In this document: positions 1 through 4,832 of the stretch, one piece after another
How the letters are laid out: each line of letters begins with the position of its first letter
Position numbering within the stretch: position 1 is the first letter of the stretch
Source: Chloroflexota bacterium
Lineage (GTDB): Bacteria; Chloroflexota; Limnocylindria; QHBO01
Direction: 5' to 3'
Length of the DNA stretch: 6,503 nucleotides
Assembly: GCA_023250255.1 (NCBI GenBank)
Contig: JAHFBB010000056.1
Coordinates: 1 to 6,503, forward strand
The notes under the pieces: generated by a model
Database searches by the model: none
Told to the model about the DNA's origin: nothing
The model's input: the letters and a program-made list of their open reading frames with translations, nothing else
Translations under genes and position numbers: made by a program

Positions 1-600
1 GAAGTAGCCCGGCTCGGGATGAAATCGAGCGACGACATCGGTCAGGCCCCAGTCCACCAACCGCGCAATCCGTTCCCGTTCCGGTTCGGAGACATGGGTG
101 GCACCGTGGACCGCGGCCGGATCCCAGACGTCGCGGTCGGTGGGTGCGACGTTGAAATCGCCGCAGAGTACGAGCGACGAACCGGGTTCGTTGGCCGCGC
201 GCAGCCACGTGTCAAGGTGGTCGAGCCAGGCGAGTTTGGCGTCGTAGAACTCCGAACCAACCACTCGCCCGTTGGGCACGTAGACCGATGCCACCCGAAC
301 CCCGCCGCAGTCGGCGGCGAGGAATCGGCCGCCCTCATCGGTCCAGTCATCGGTTTCAGGCAGGCCAACCTGGACGACCTCCAGCCCAATCCGGGAGATC
401 ACCGCCACCCCATTCCACTGGCCCAGGCCGTGGTGGGCGACCTCGTAGCCCAGAGCCGCGAAATCGAGCAGCGGCATGGCCGCATCGGTCAGCTTCGTTT
501 CCTGGAGGCAGAGGATGTCCGGCTCCATGGCCTTGGTCCAGGCGAGCACCCGCTCGAGGCGGGCTTTCAGCGAGTTGACGTTCCAGGTGGCGAGACGCAC
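1..600 (-). CDS. xthA: Exodeoxyribonuclease III (AP endonuclease), 3'-truncated by window edge
   Basis: Exodeoxyribonuclease III of the endonuclease/exonuclease/phosphatase fold. The family cleaves DNA 5' of abasic sites and trims 3' ends in base-excision repair, using a divalent metal in the cytoplasm. The 200 visible codons begin MRLATWNVNSL at GTG 600-598. N7, E34 (in LCLQETK), Y107 (in SVYVPNG) and D148/N150 (in GDFNVAPTD) match the E. coli ExoIII catalytic residues N7, E34, Y109, D151 and N153. The frame is still open at base 1, ending HPEPGYF, which normally precedes the SWWDYR-type motif. About 55-60 C-terminal residues, including the catalytic Asp-His pair, lie outside the window. GTG 600 is preferred because it gives the canonical N-terminus and has AGGT a few bases upstream. 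The gene follows the channel gene by 16 nt and is probably co-transcribed with it. Family identity is sure. Confidence 0.95.
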   Translation of the reverse strand, partial: MRLATWNVNSLKARLERVLAWTKAMEPDILCLQETKLTDAAMPLLDFAALGYEVAHHGLGQWNGVAVISRIGLEVVQVGLPETDDWTDEGGRFLAADCGGVRVASVYVPNGRVVGSEFYDAKLAWLDHLDTWLRAANEPGSSLVLCGDFNVAPTDRDVWDPAAVHGATHVSEPERERIARLVDWGLTDVVARFHPEPGYF

Positions 601-616
601 GCGGACCTGCGCGGAC

Positions 617-1432
617 CTACAGCAGGGCCAGGATTTCGGCCCGTTTGGCGTCGTATTCGTCCGGCGTGATCAACCCCTCGCCCCGGAGTCCCTCGAGGCG
701 CCGCAGCCGATCCGCGGCATCAACCGGGTGCTCGGGATCCGTTGGCGCGATCTCGTGCTTGGCCTCATCGCGCCGGCGCTGGAGGGAGGTGGCCATCGTG
801 CCGGCCAGGGCTGAGAAGGTCGCAATGCCCACGACCATCATCACCATCCCGGCCGCCCGGCCGCCCGGGGTCGTGGGAGTGATGTCGCCGTAGCCAACGG
901 TGGTGGCGGTGACCAGTGCCCACCAACCCGCGTCGAACAGGTTCTGTACTTCGGGGTTGGTCTTCGATTCGGCGAAGAAGAACAGGACCATGGCGATGGC
1001 CGTCACTGACGCCCAGGCCACGAAGAGCAGCCGGATCGTTGCGTCTTGGCCCAGGTATTCGACGATCCCCAACTGGGCCGACATCCCCTTCGTCGCGCGC
1101 AACAGCCGCAACAGCCGCAGCAGCCGCAGCAGCCGGAAGCCCCGCAGGGCCGGGATGAGGGTCACCACGTCGATCCAGTGACCGCGGAGGTACGCCCCAC
1201 GATCCCAGGCCGCCGTGAAGCGGATCACGAACTCCAGTGCGAAGATCACCGTAATCGTGTTCTCGATGAAATCGAACGTCTGGTTGCGCTCCTGGGCGCC
1301 CAGCACCAGCCAGGCAATCACCAGGACCCCCATGAACGCTTCCCACTGGAGGTCGTAGCGCTCGAAGAACCCGTTGATCGCGGTCCGCAGGCGATGCATC
1401 GACAGCATCGTAACGCGGGCTAGACTTCCCAC
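617..1432 (-). CDS. Voltage-gated-type potassium channel with C-terminal SHOCT-like domain
   Basis: Six-transmembrane potassium channel subunit, expected to work as a tetramer in the cytoplasmic membrane. In the 271-residue reading, S1 is about 31-47, S2 55-75, S3 84-94, S4 97-113, S5 131-153, the pore helix 165-177, and S6 193-215. The selectivity filter TVGYGD is at 178-183. S4 carries arginines at every third position (97, 100, 103, 106, 109, 112), a classic voltage-sensor pattern. The C-terminus (about 238-271, LRRLEGLRGEGLITPDEYD) resembles the short SHOCT domain, which is often found at the ends of bacterial membrane proteins. The start is uncertain: GTG 1432 gives the longest form, but ATG 1408 or ATG 1399 also precede the first helix, and none has a clear Shine-Dalgarno. 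The gene is divergent from the microprotein operon and upstream of xthA. Potassium selectivity follows from the filter; voltage gating is inferred. Confidence 0.93.
   Translation of the reverse strand: MGSLARVTMLSMHRLRTAINGFFERYDLQWEAFMGVLVIAWLVLGAQERNQTFDFIENTITVIFALEFVIRFTAAWDRGAYLRGHWIDVVTLIPALRGFRLLRLLRLLRLLRATKGMSAQLGIVEYLGQDATIRLLFVAWASVTAIAMVLFFFAESKTNPEVQNLFDAGWWALVTATTVGYGDITPTTPGGRAAGMVMMVVGIATFSALAGTMATSLQRRRDEAKHEIAPTDPEHPVDAADRLRRLEGLRGEGLITPDEYDAKRAEILALL
1099..1134. repeat. Four tandem 9-bp repeats encoding the S4 voltage sensor
   Basis: Four contiguous 9-mers are visible on the plus strand: GCAACAGCC twice, then GCAGCAGCC twice. Read on the minus strand within the channel gene, they encode the repeated Leu-Leu-Arg (or Arg-Leu-Leu) unit of S4. 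The period is an exact three codons, so gain or loss of a unit would add or remove one gating arginine without a frameshift. Confidence 0.85.
1399..1426 (+). promoter_or_regulatory. Candidate sigma-70-type promoter for the microprotein operon
   Basis: TCGACA (1399-1404) matches the -35 consensus at five of six bases. TAGACT (1421-1426), of the TAnnnT form, follows after 16 bp. A transcript would start near 1433, upstream of the GGAGGG at 1446-1451. The elements overlap the 5' end of the divergent channel gene. This is pattern matching only. Confidence 0.4.
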
Positions 1433-1445
1433 TCACTCGAATTGT

Positions 1446-1451
1446 GGAGGG
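1446..1451 (+). promoter_or_regulatory. Strong Shine-Dalgarno for the 28-residue microprotein
   Basis: GGAGGG sits five bases before ATG 1457. It is the best ribosome-binding site in the window and is the main reason to accept this very short reading frame as a gene. Confidence 0.75.
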
Positions 1452-1456
1452 CGACC

Positions 1457-1543
1457 ATGCTCAGGGGAGCCTGCCCGTTCTGCGCCACCGAGATCCCGCT
1501 GGCCGCCACGCGCTGCCCGCACTGCACCAGCCAGCTGAGTTAG
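1457..1543 (+). CDS. 28-residue double-CPxC zinc-ribbon microprotein
   Basis: A very short reading frame from ATG 1457 to TAG 1541-1543. It encodes a 28-residue peptide starting MLRGACPFC and ending RCPHCTSQLS. Two knuckles, C6-P-F-C9 and C20-P-H-C23, form a textbook four-cysteine zinc-ribbon pattern with a 10-residue spacer, so most of the protein is the metal site. Isolated ribbons of this kind are known as short bacterial proteins and as N- or C-terminal add-ons to larger ones. Support comes from the GGAGGG five bases upstream, a candidate promoter at 1399-1426, and placement 16 nt before the DDAH-like gene (13 nt before its GTG alternative). It could be a stand-alone metal-binding protein, a partner of the downstream enzyme, or a leader peptide that couples translation. 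No function can be assigned. Confidence 0.72.
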   Translation: MLRGACPFCATEIPLAATRCPHCTSQLS

Positions 1544-1559
1544 GACCGCACTGCGGGTG

Positions 1560-2429
1560 ATGCGCCCGCTGGACGCCGTCTTGGTCCATCCGCCGGGGGC
1601 GGCGTTCGGGCGCGCCTTCGACAATCCCGCCCACGGCTTCCGGCACCCGGTTGATTTGCTCGTCGCCCAGCGTGAGCACGAGGCCTACTGCAACCTGTTG
1701 ATCCGCCTCGGCGTGGACGTCCATGTGCTCGAGGTCGAGACCGATGACCCCGACCTGGTCTATACCTTCGACCCGCTGCTGCTGACCGATGTCGGGGCCA
1801 TTCCCCTCCGCCCGGGCAAGCCGAACCGCGCCGGCGAGCCGGCGGTGGTCGAGGCGTGGCTGACCGAACGGGGCGTCCCGGTCGTGGGCCGGATCGAAGC
1901 GCCGGGCACCATCGAGGGAGGCGACGTCGCGTGGTTGAGGTCCGATGTGGCGGTTATCGGTCGGTCATTGCGCACGAACGATGCCGGTGCCTCGCAACTG
2001 GCTGAGCTGCTCGCCGCGCTGCTCAATGCCCAGATGCGGGTCGTCGACCTGCCGTACTGGCGTGGGCCGGACGAACTCGTCCACCTGCTGTCGGTCATCT
2101 CGCCTCTAGCCGATGACCTGGCGGTCGTCTACCCACCGCTCCTACCCGCCGGCCTCCACGGATTGCTGACCGACCTGGGCATTCGCACCATTCCGGTCCC
2201 CGACGATGAATTCGAGACGCTCGGCTGCAACGTCCTCGCCATCCGGGCCGGGGTGGTCGTGGTGGCGGAGGGGAATCCCGTGACGCGCCAGCTGCTCGAG
2301 GCGGCAGGCTGCGAGGTCCACGCCTACCCCGCCACCGAGATCGGCCTCAACGGTTCGGGCGGCCCCACCTGCCTCGCCCTTCCCATTCCAGGGTCGCCGG
2401 GACATACTCCGTCCGAGCCAACTCGATGA
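1560..2429 (+). CDS. Amidinotransferase/DDAH-like hydrolase (guanidino-modifying enzyme superfamily)
   Basis: Member of the guanidino-group-modifying superfamily, closest in pattern to dimethylarginine dimethylaminohydrolases. That family uses a Cys-His pair on arginine-like substrates through a covalent amidino-thioether. Counting from GTG 1557 as residue 1, FDP is at 71-73 and GTIEGGD at 117-123, with acidic residues E120 and D123. The RTN segment is at 139-141, HLLSVIS at 176-182 (candidate base H176), and GGPTCLALP at 268-276 (candidate nucleophile C272). The length, about 289 residues, is normal. ATG 1560 is taken as the start because GTG 1557 is the adjacent in-frame codon and adds only one residue; TAGGA at 1541-1545 is a weak, distant ribosome site. 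The microprotein stop codon is 16 nt upstream, so translational coupling is possible. The true substrate (methylated arginine, arginine or another amidine) cannot be read from sequence. Confidence 0.88.
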   Translation: MRPLDAVLVHPPGAAFGRAFDNPAHGFRHPVDLLVAQREHEAYCNLLIRLGVDVHVLEVETDDPDLVYTFDPLLLTDVGAIPLRPGKPNRAGEPAVVEAWLTERGVPVVGRIEAPGTIEGGDVAWLRSDVAVIGRSLRTNDAGASQLAELLAALLNAQMRVVDLPYWRGPDELVHLLSVISPLADDLAVVYPPLLPAGLHGLLTDLGIRTIPVPDDEFETLGCNVLAIRAGVVVVAEGNPVTRQLLEAAGCEVHAYPATEIGLNGSGGPTCLALPIPGSPGHTPSEPTR

Positions 2430-2442
2430 AAGACGGCCAGCC

Positions 2443-3684
2443 ATGACCCCCGACGAACCCGGCGCCCGCTCATCGCGCCCAGGTCGGCTGCGATGGCTGC
2501 TCGCTCCGGCGATGGGCCTTGCCCTGGGGGCATGCAGCGGAACGCCCGCCGCTACTCCGTCGGCATCGGCCAGCGCGAGTAAATCCGCCGAACCAAGCCT
2601 GTCAGCGCTCCCAACTGACTCGACGCCCAAGGCGCCATCGTTTACCCGAGGCCAGGCCATCCAGCTCGCCGCCGGCGACTGGGCCATCCTCGCGACGGCT
2701 GACCTCAATGGCGACAGCCACCCCGACATCATTGGCACCACCCGCACAGAAAACGGGCTGGCGGTCCTGCTCGGCAACGGCGATGGGACATTCGAGATGT
2801 CTACCATCGAAGTCGACCCAACCGATTACGTCATCGCGGCCGACTTGGACCGCGACGGCAACGCCGACCTGGTGGCCACCGGCAATCGGCTGGCGGTGCT
2901 CCGGGGGCGAGGTGATGGCACTTTCGAACCGCCGACCTACTACCTCGACAAGGAACCGGTGGCCGGCGCCGAGATCGTCCTGTTCGGCGTGGCGGCTGCC
3001 GATGTCAACGGCGACGAACTACCGGACCTGGTGACGGCTGACTGGGCCCGGTCCCAGCTGGACATCCTGACGGGGTTCGGCGATGGAACCTTCAGCGAAG
3101 GTGCCGCCTATCCCTGTCCGCGCTGCATCTCGGTGGCGACTCCCGACCTGAACGGCGATGGCAACCCCGACGTCGTCACCACCGCCTTCAAACCGTTCGA
3201 GATTTCCGGCCGGGTCAACCGCTTCCTCAACGATGGTGCCGACGGATTCGGCAGCGCCGGCGGCGCAGATCCGCTCGGCAATGCCCACGGGCTGGCCATT
3301 GGCGACCTTGACGGTGACGGTGGGGCCGATGTCGTCACCGGCAATGATCAGAGTTACTCGATCTCCATCCTGCTGAGCAACGGCGACGGCACGCTCGCCG
3401 ATGCCGTGACCTACCACGCCGGCAATACCCATGGTGTCGTCGTCATTGATCTTGACGGTGATGGCAATCTCGACGTGCTCAGCGGGTCGATCGAGCACCC
3501 GATGATCTGGTTCTACCGGGGGACCGGCGACGGCGGATTCGTCGAGACCTCGGGCATCGACACCTACCCGGACTGGCCGAATCAGGTCACTGTCGCCGAC
3601 TTCAATGCCGATGGTCGGCTCGACGTTGCGTACTCCATGACCGGAGGCGGCCGCCAGATCGTCACGATCCTGCTGGCGGAGTAG
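2443..3684 (+). CDS. FG-GAP/VCBS repeat beta-propeller lipoprotein
   Basis: 413-residue exported protein. Residues 1-31 form a lipoprotein signal: an Arg-rich start, a hydrophobic stretch (WLLAPAMGLALGA), and the lipobox L-G-A-C31. A Ser/Ala/Thr/Pro-rich linker (about 32-66) then separates the anchor from the folded part. Seven Asp/Asn calcium-loop motifs begin at D87, D134, D187, D235, D288, D336 and D386, spaced 47-53 residues apart. They have forms such as DLNGDGNPD and DLDGDGNLD. Most are followed by an NGDGTF-type segment typical of FG-GAP repeats. This fits a seven-bladed integrin-like propeller displayed outside the membrane and stabilised by calcium. A CPRC pair (C225, C228) lies between blades 3 and 4. 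ATG 2443 is 13 nt after the DDAH-like stop, so co-transcription is likely, although its ribosome site is weak. Such proteins bind ligands or surfaces; an enzymatic role is not evident. Confidence 0.9.
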   Translation: MTPDEPGARSSRPGRLRWLLAPAMGLALGACSGTPAATPSASASASKSAEPSLSALPTDSTPKAPSFTRGQAIQLAAGDWAILATADLNGDSHPDIIGTTRTENGLAVLLGNGDGTFEMSTIEVDPTDYVIAADLDRDGNADLVATGNRLAVLRGRGDGTFEPPTYYLDKEPVAGAEIVLFGVAAADVNGDELPDLVTADWARSQLDILTGFGDGTFSEGAAYPCPRCISVATPDLNGDGNPDVVTTAFKPFEISGRVNRFLNDGADGFGSAGGADPLGNAHGLAIGDLDGDGGADVVTGNDQSYSISILLSNGDGTLADAVTYHAGNTHGVVVIDLDGDGNLDVLSGSIEHPMIWFYRGTGDGGFVETSGIDTYPDWPNQVTVADFNADGRLDVAYSMTGGGRQIVTILLAE

Positions 3685-3702
3685 CCCACCCTCGGGTGGG
3701 CT
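3683..3702 (+). terminator. GC-rich hairpin overlapping the lipoprotein stop codon
   Basis: AGCCCACCC at 3683-3691 is exactly complementary to GGGTGGGCT at 3694-3702, giving a 9-bp stem around a two-base centre (in practice 8 bp with a four-base loop). It begins inside the TAG stop codon. There is no T tract after it, so it may be a U-less terminator or a 3' protective structure. It is placed as expected for the end of the plus-strand operon. Confidence 0.6.
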
Positions 3703-3784
3703 CACCTGCATGGCTCTCCCTATCTCGGTCTGGCCCCTCCGTGGTCCGCAACCGGGTTAAGTTGCCAGATCGCAATCGTGTTGA

Positions 3785-3886
3785 CCTAAGCCACGCTGCC
3801 GACCCGTTTTCGGTCGCGCCCTAGGTGATTTCGAGCGTGCGCCGGGCCACATTTCAGGTCGCGCCCTGCCCCCGCCGTGGCTTAGG
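3785..3886. repeat. 11-bp perfect inverted repeat bounding a 102-bp segment
   Basis: CCTAAGCCACG (3785-3795) is the exact reverse complement of CGTGGCTTAGG (3876-3886), with 80 bases between. Inside, CGACC (3800-3804) can pair with GGTCG (3812-3816). The equivalent arms in copy B (4667-4677 and 4758-4768) keep most pairing. The segment could be a structured RNA, a MITE-like palindromic element, or paired protein-binding sites. Confidence 0.65.
3812..3867. repeat. Two direct repeats GGTCGCGCCCT, 45 bp apart
   Basis: GGTCGCGCCCT occurs at 3812-3822 and again at 3857-3867. Each is preceded by TTTC or TTTCA, so similarity extends to about 15 bases. Both lie inside repeat copy A and have no clear counterpart in copy B. 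Confidence 0.6.
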
Positions 3887-3921
3887 CGAACACCGCTGCG
3901 ATTTGACGATATGGGAGGCCC

Positions 3922-3939
3922 CGATCCTGTAACGGATCG
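3922..3939. promoter_or_regulatory. Operator-like palindrome upstream of the HTH-nuclease gene
   Basis: CGATCC (3922-3927) and GGATCG (3934-3939) form a perfect 6-bp inverted repeat around the spacer TGTAAC, 18 bp in all. It ends 38 bp before ATG 3978. The size and symmetry suit a dimeric Xre-type regulator, so binding by the adjacent gene's own product is the simplest reading. No second copy of the palindrome was seen in the window. Confidence 0.5.
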
Positions 3940-3977
3940 CTAATCGCCCGTTGTCCCGGTCGGCCCAACATCGGTTC

Positions 3978-4727
3978 ATGAACGACTCCGAACTTGGCGG
4001 CGTCGTTAGGGCACTGCGACACCGCCGAGGCTGGCGCCAGGCAGACCTCGGAGCGGAAGCTGGCGTGAGCGGCGGAGTCGTCGGCCTGCTCGAACGCGGA
4101 CGGGCCGACCGCCTCTCGATCACGGCGGTCCGCCGGATCATGACCTCCCTTGGAGTCCGACTTGAGTGGGACGCTGGTTATCGCGGTGCAGAACTGAGCC
4201 GGCTGCGCGACGCCGATCACGCCCTCCATGAGGAGTGGCTGGCACGCCGCTTTGAGGCCATGGGCTGGACCGTGGCACCAGAGGTGAGCTTCAATCACTA
4301 CGGCGACCGTGGTCGGATCGATCTGCTGGCGTACCACCAACCGACACGGACGGTGCTGGTCGTCGAGGTCAAGACCGTCGTGGTCGACATCCAGGACCTC
4401 CTCGGCGCACTCGATATCAAGCGTCGCGTTGCCGCGGGCGTCGCGCGCTCCTTGCAGTGGGAGCCGGCCCACGTCGTTCCGCTCCTGGCCATCAGAGCGG
4501 ACACCACCAACCGGCGTCGAATCGCCAGCCATAACCGCCTGTTTGGCCGATTCTCCCTGCGCGGAGCTGGTGCGGTGAGCTGGCTCCGGCAACCGTCCGT
4601 AAGCGCGTCCGGCAACCCCACGGGTTCGCTCATCTTCTTGCGATTGCCAGATGGCAAGGACATTGACCTAAGGCGAGCTGGCCGGCAGCGCGTGCGGCAA
4701 CGGCCCCCTGCTCGGAGCGTGGTTTAG
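3978..4727 (+). CDS. Xre-type HTH fused to a PD-(D/E)XK nuclease-like domain
   Basis: Two-domain protein of 249 residues from ATG 3978. Residues about 6-62 form an Xre/Cro helix-turn-helix (RALRHRRGWRQADLGAEAGV, then the recognition helix to LLERG). After a helical linker (about 72-95), residues 98-150 show a restriction-endonuclease-like core. E102 is a possible motif-I residue, D115 lies in GRIDLLAYH, and E130-V-K132 is the ExK of VLVVEVKT. Q139 and K148 follow in a Q-x8-K helix typical of RecB- and Holliday-resolvase-like nucleases. The C-terminal part (about 150-249) is Arg-rich and unrecognised. An in-frame TTG at 3951 would add nine residues, but ATG 3978 gives the normal HTH start; no clear Shine-Dalgarno precedes either. 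The gene is flanked by the 147-bp repeats and is convergent with dnaK. DNA binding is likely; nuclease activity is inferred. It could be a regulator with an inactive nuclease fold, or a solitary defence or mobile-element nuclease. Confidence 0.82.
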   Translation: MNDSELGGVVRALRHRRGWRQADLGAEAGVSGGVVGLLERGRADRLSITAVRRIMTSLGVRLEWDAGYRGAELSRLRDADHALHEEWLARRFEAMGWTVAPEVSFNHYGDRGRIDLLAYHQPTRTVLVVEVKTVVVDIQDLLGALDIKRRVAAGVARSLQWEPAHVVPLLAIRADTTNRRRIASHNRLFGRFSLRGAGAVSWLRQPSVSASGNPTGSLIFLRLPDGKDIDLRRAGRQRVRQRPPARSVV

Positions 4728-4790
4728 CCCAAACCGATGGGGCAGGCCGGGCTGGACGGTGCCTAAGGCGAAACCGGCTGCGATTTGGCG
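4644..4790 (+). repeat. 147-bp direct repeat, copy B (overlaps the 3' end of the HTH-nuclease gene)
   Basis: Counterpart of copy A, shifted by 882 bp. Matching blocks are TTGCCAGAT (4644-4652), GCAA (4654-4657), TTGACCTAAG (4663-4672), GAGCGTG (4715-4721), GGCGAA (4767-4772) and GCTGCGATTTG (4777-4787). The first 84 bases are coding and the rest is 3' untranslated. TTGCCAGATGGCAA (4644-4657) is a palindrome with 6-bp arms. The arms CCTAAGGC (4667-4674) and GCCTAAGG (4761-4768) pair at seven of eight positions. Confidence 0.72.
4721..4735 (+). terminator. Short hairpin at the end of the HTH-nuclease gene
   Basis: GGTTT (4721-4725) and AAACC (4731-4735) form a 5-bp stem around AGCCC, overlapping the TAG stop at 4725-4727. 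It is weak and has no T tract, so a terminator role for this convergent junction with dnaK is only a guess. No stronger terminator is evident in the 105 bases between the two genes. Confidence 0.25.
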
Positions 4791-4832
4791 CCCACTGAAC
4801 CCGGGGTTGGCACCCAGAGCAGCCCGGAGGCG

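Larger units (their letters stand above)
3762..3908 (+). repeat. 147-bp direct repeat, copy A (upstream of the HTH-nuclease gene)
   Basis: Copy A of a diverged repeat whose copy B lies exactly 882 bp downstream at 4644-4790. Shared blocks at the identical offset are TTGCCAGAT (3762-3770), GCAA (3772-3775), TTGACCTAAG (3781-3790), GAGCGTG (3833-3839), GGCGAA (3885-3890) and GCTGCGATTTG (3895-3905). The sequence between blocks is largely diverged, but its length is preserved. In copy B the first blocks are coding sequence for the protein's end (LPDGKDIDL). The same phase in copy A reads LPDRNRVDL and then stops at TAG 3822-3824, so copy A may carry the tail of a lost paralogue. Confidence 0.75.
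3703..3977. other. Gene-poor interval holding repeats and regulatory elements
   Basis: I see no convincing gene in this stretch. It contains repeat copy A (3762-3908), an 11-bp inverted repeat within that copy, two GGTCGCGCCCT direct repeats, and the operator-like palindrome before the HTH-nuclease gene. TTGACG at 3903-3908 resembles a -35 box, but no well-spaced -10 follows it: TGTAAC at 3928 lies 19 bp on and matches poorly. Confidence 0.7.

Noticed and set aside
19..814. Plus-strand open frames opposite xthA and the channel gene
   Set aside because: The minus-strand translation shows conserved ExoIII catalytic motifs and a channel filter; the plus frames are shadows with biased composition.
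2142..3711. Minus-strand frames opposite the hydrolase and lipoprotein genes
   Set aside because: Periodic antisense translation of the FG-GAP repeats and the DDAH-like gene; no recognisable domain and no ribosome site.
3781..3786. TTGACC as a -35 promoter box
   Set aside because: No -10-like element lies 16-18 bp downstream, and the same block in copy B is coding sequence, so its conservation is better explained by the repeat.
3762..4790. CRISPR array
   Set aside because: Only two repeat copies, 882 bp apart with a gene between, and no cas genes; not a regularly spaced array.
3762..4790. Insertion sequence with terminal repeats
   Set aside because: The flanking repeats are direct and diverged, no transposase is present, and no target-site duplication was seen. 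A non-IS cassette remains possible.
4798..4808. AACCCGGGGTT palindrome as dnaK terminator
   Set aside because: The loop would be a single base and no T run follows on the minus strand, so it is too tight to be a usable hairpin.
4747..4827. 8-bp inverted repeat CCGGGCTG/CAGCCCGG between the HTH-nuclease gene and dnaK
   Set aside because: Arms are 65 bp apart in GC-rich DNA with no T tract; likely chance and not a convincing terminator.
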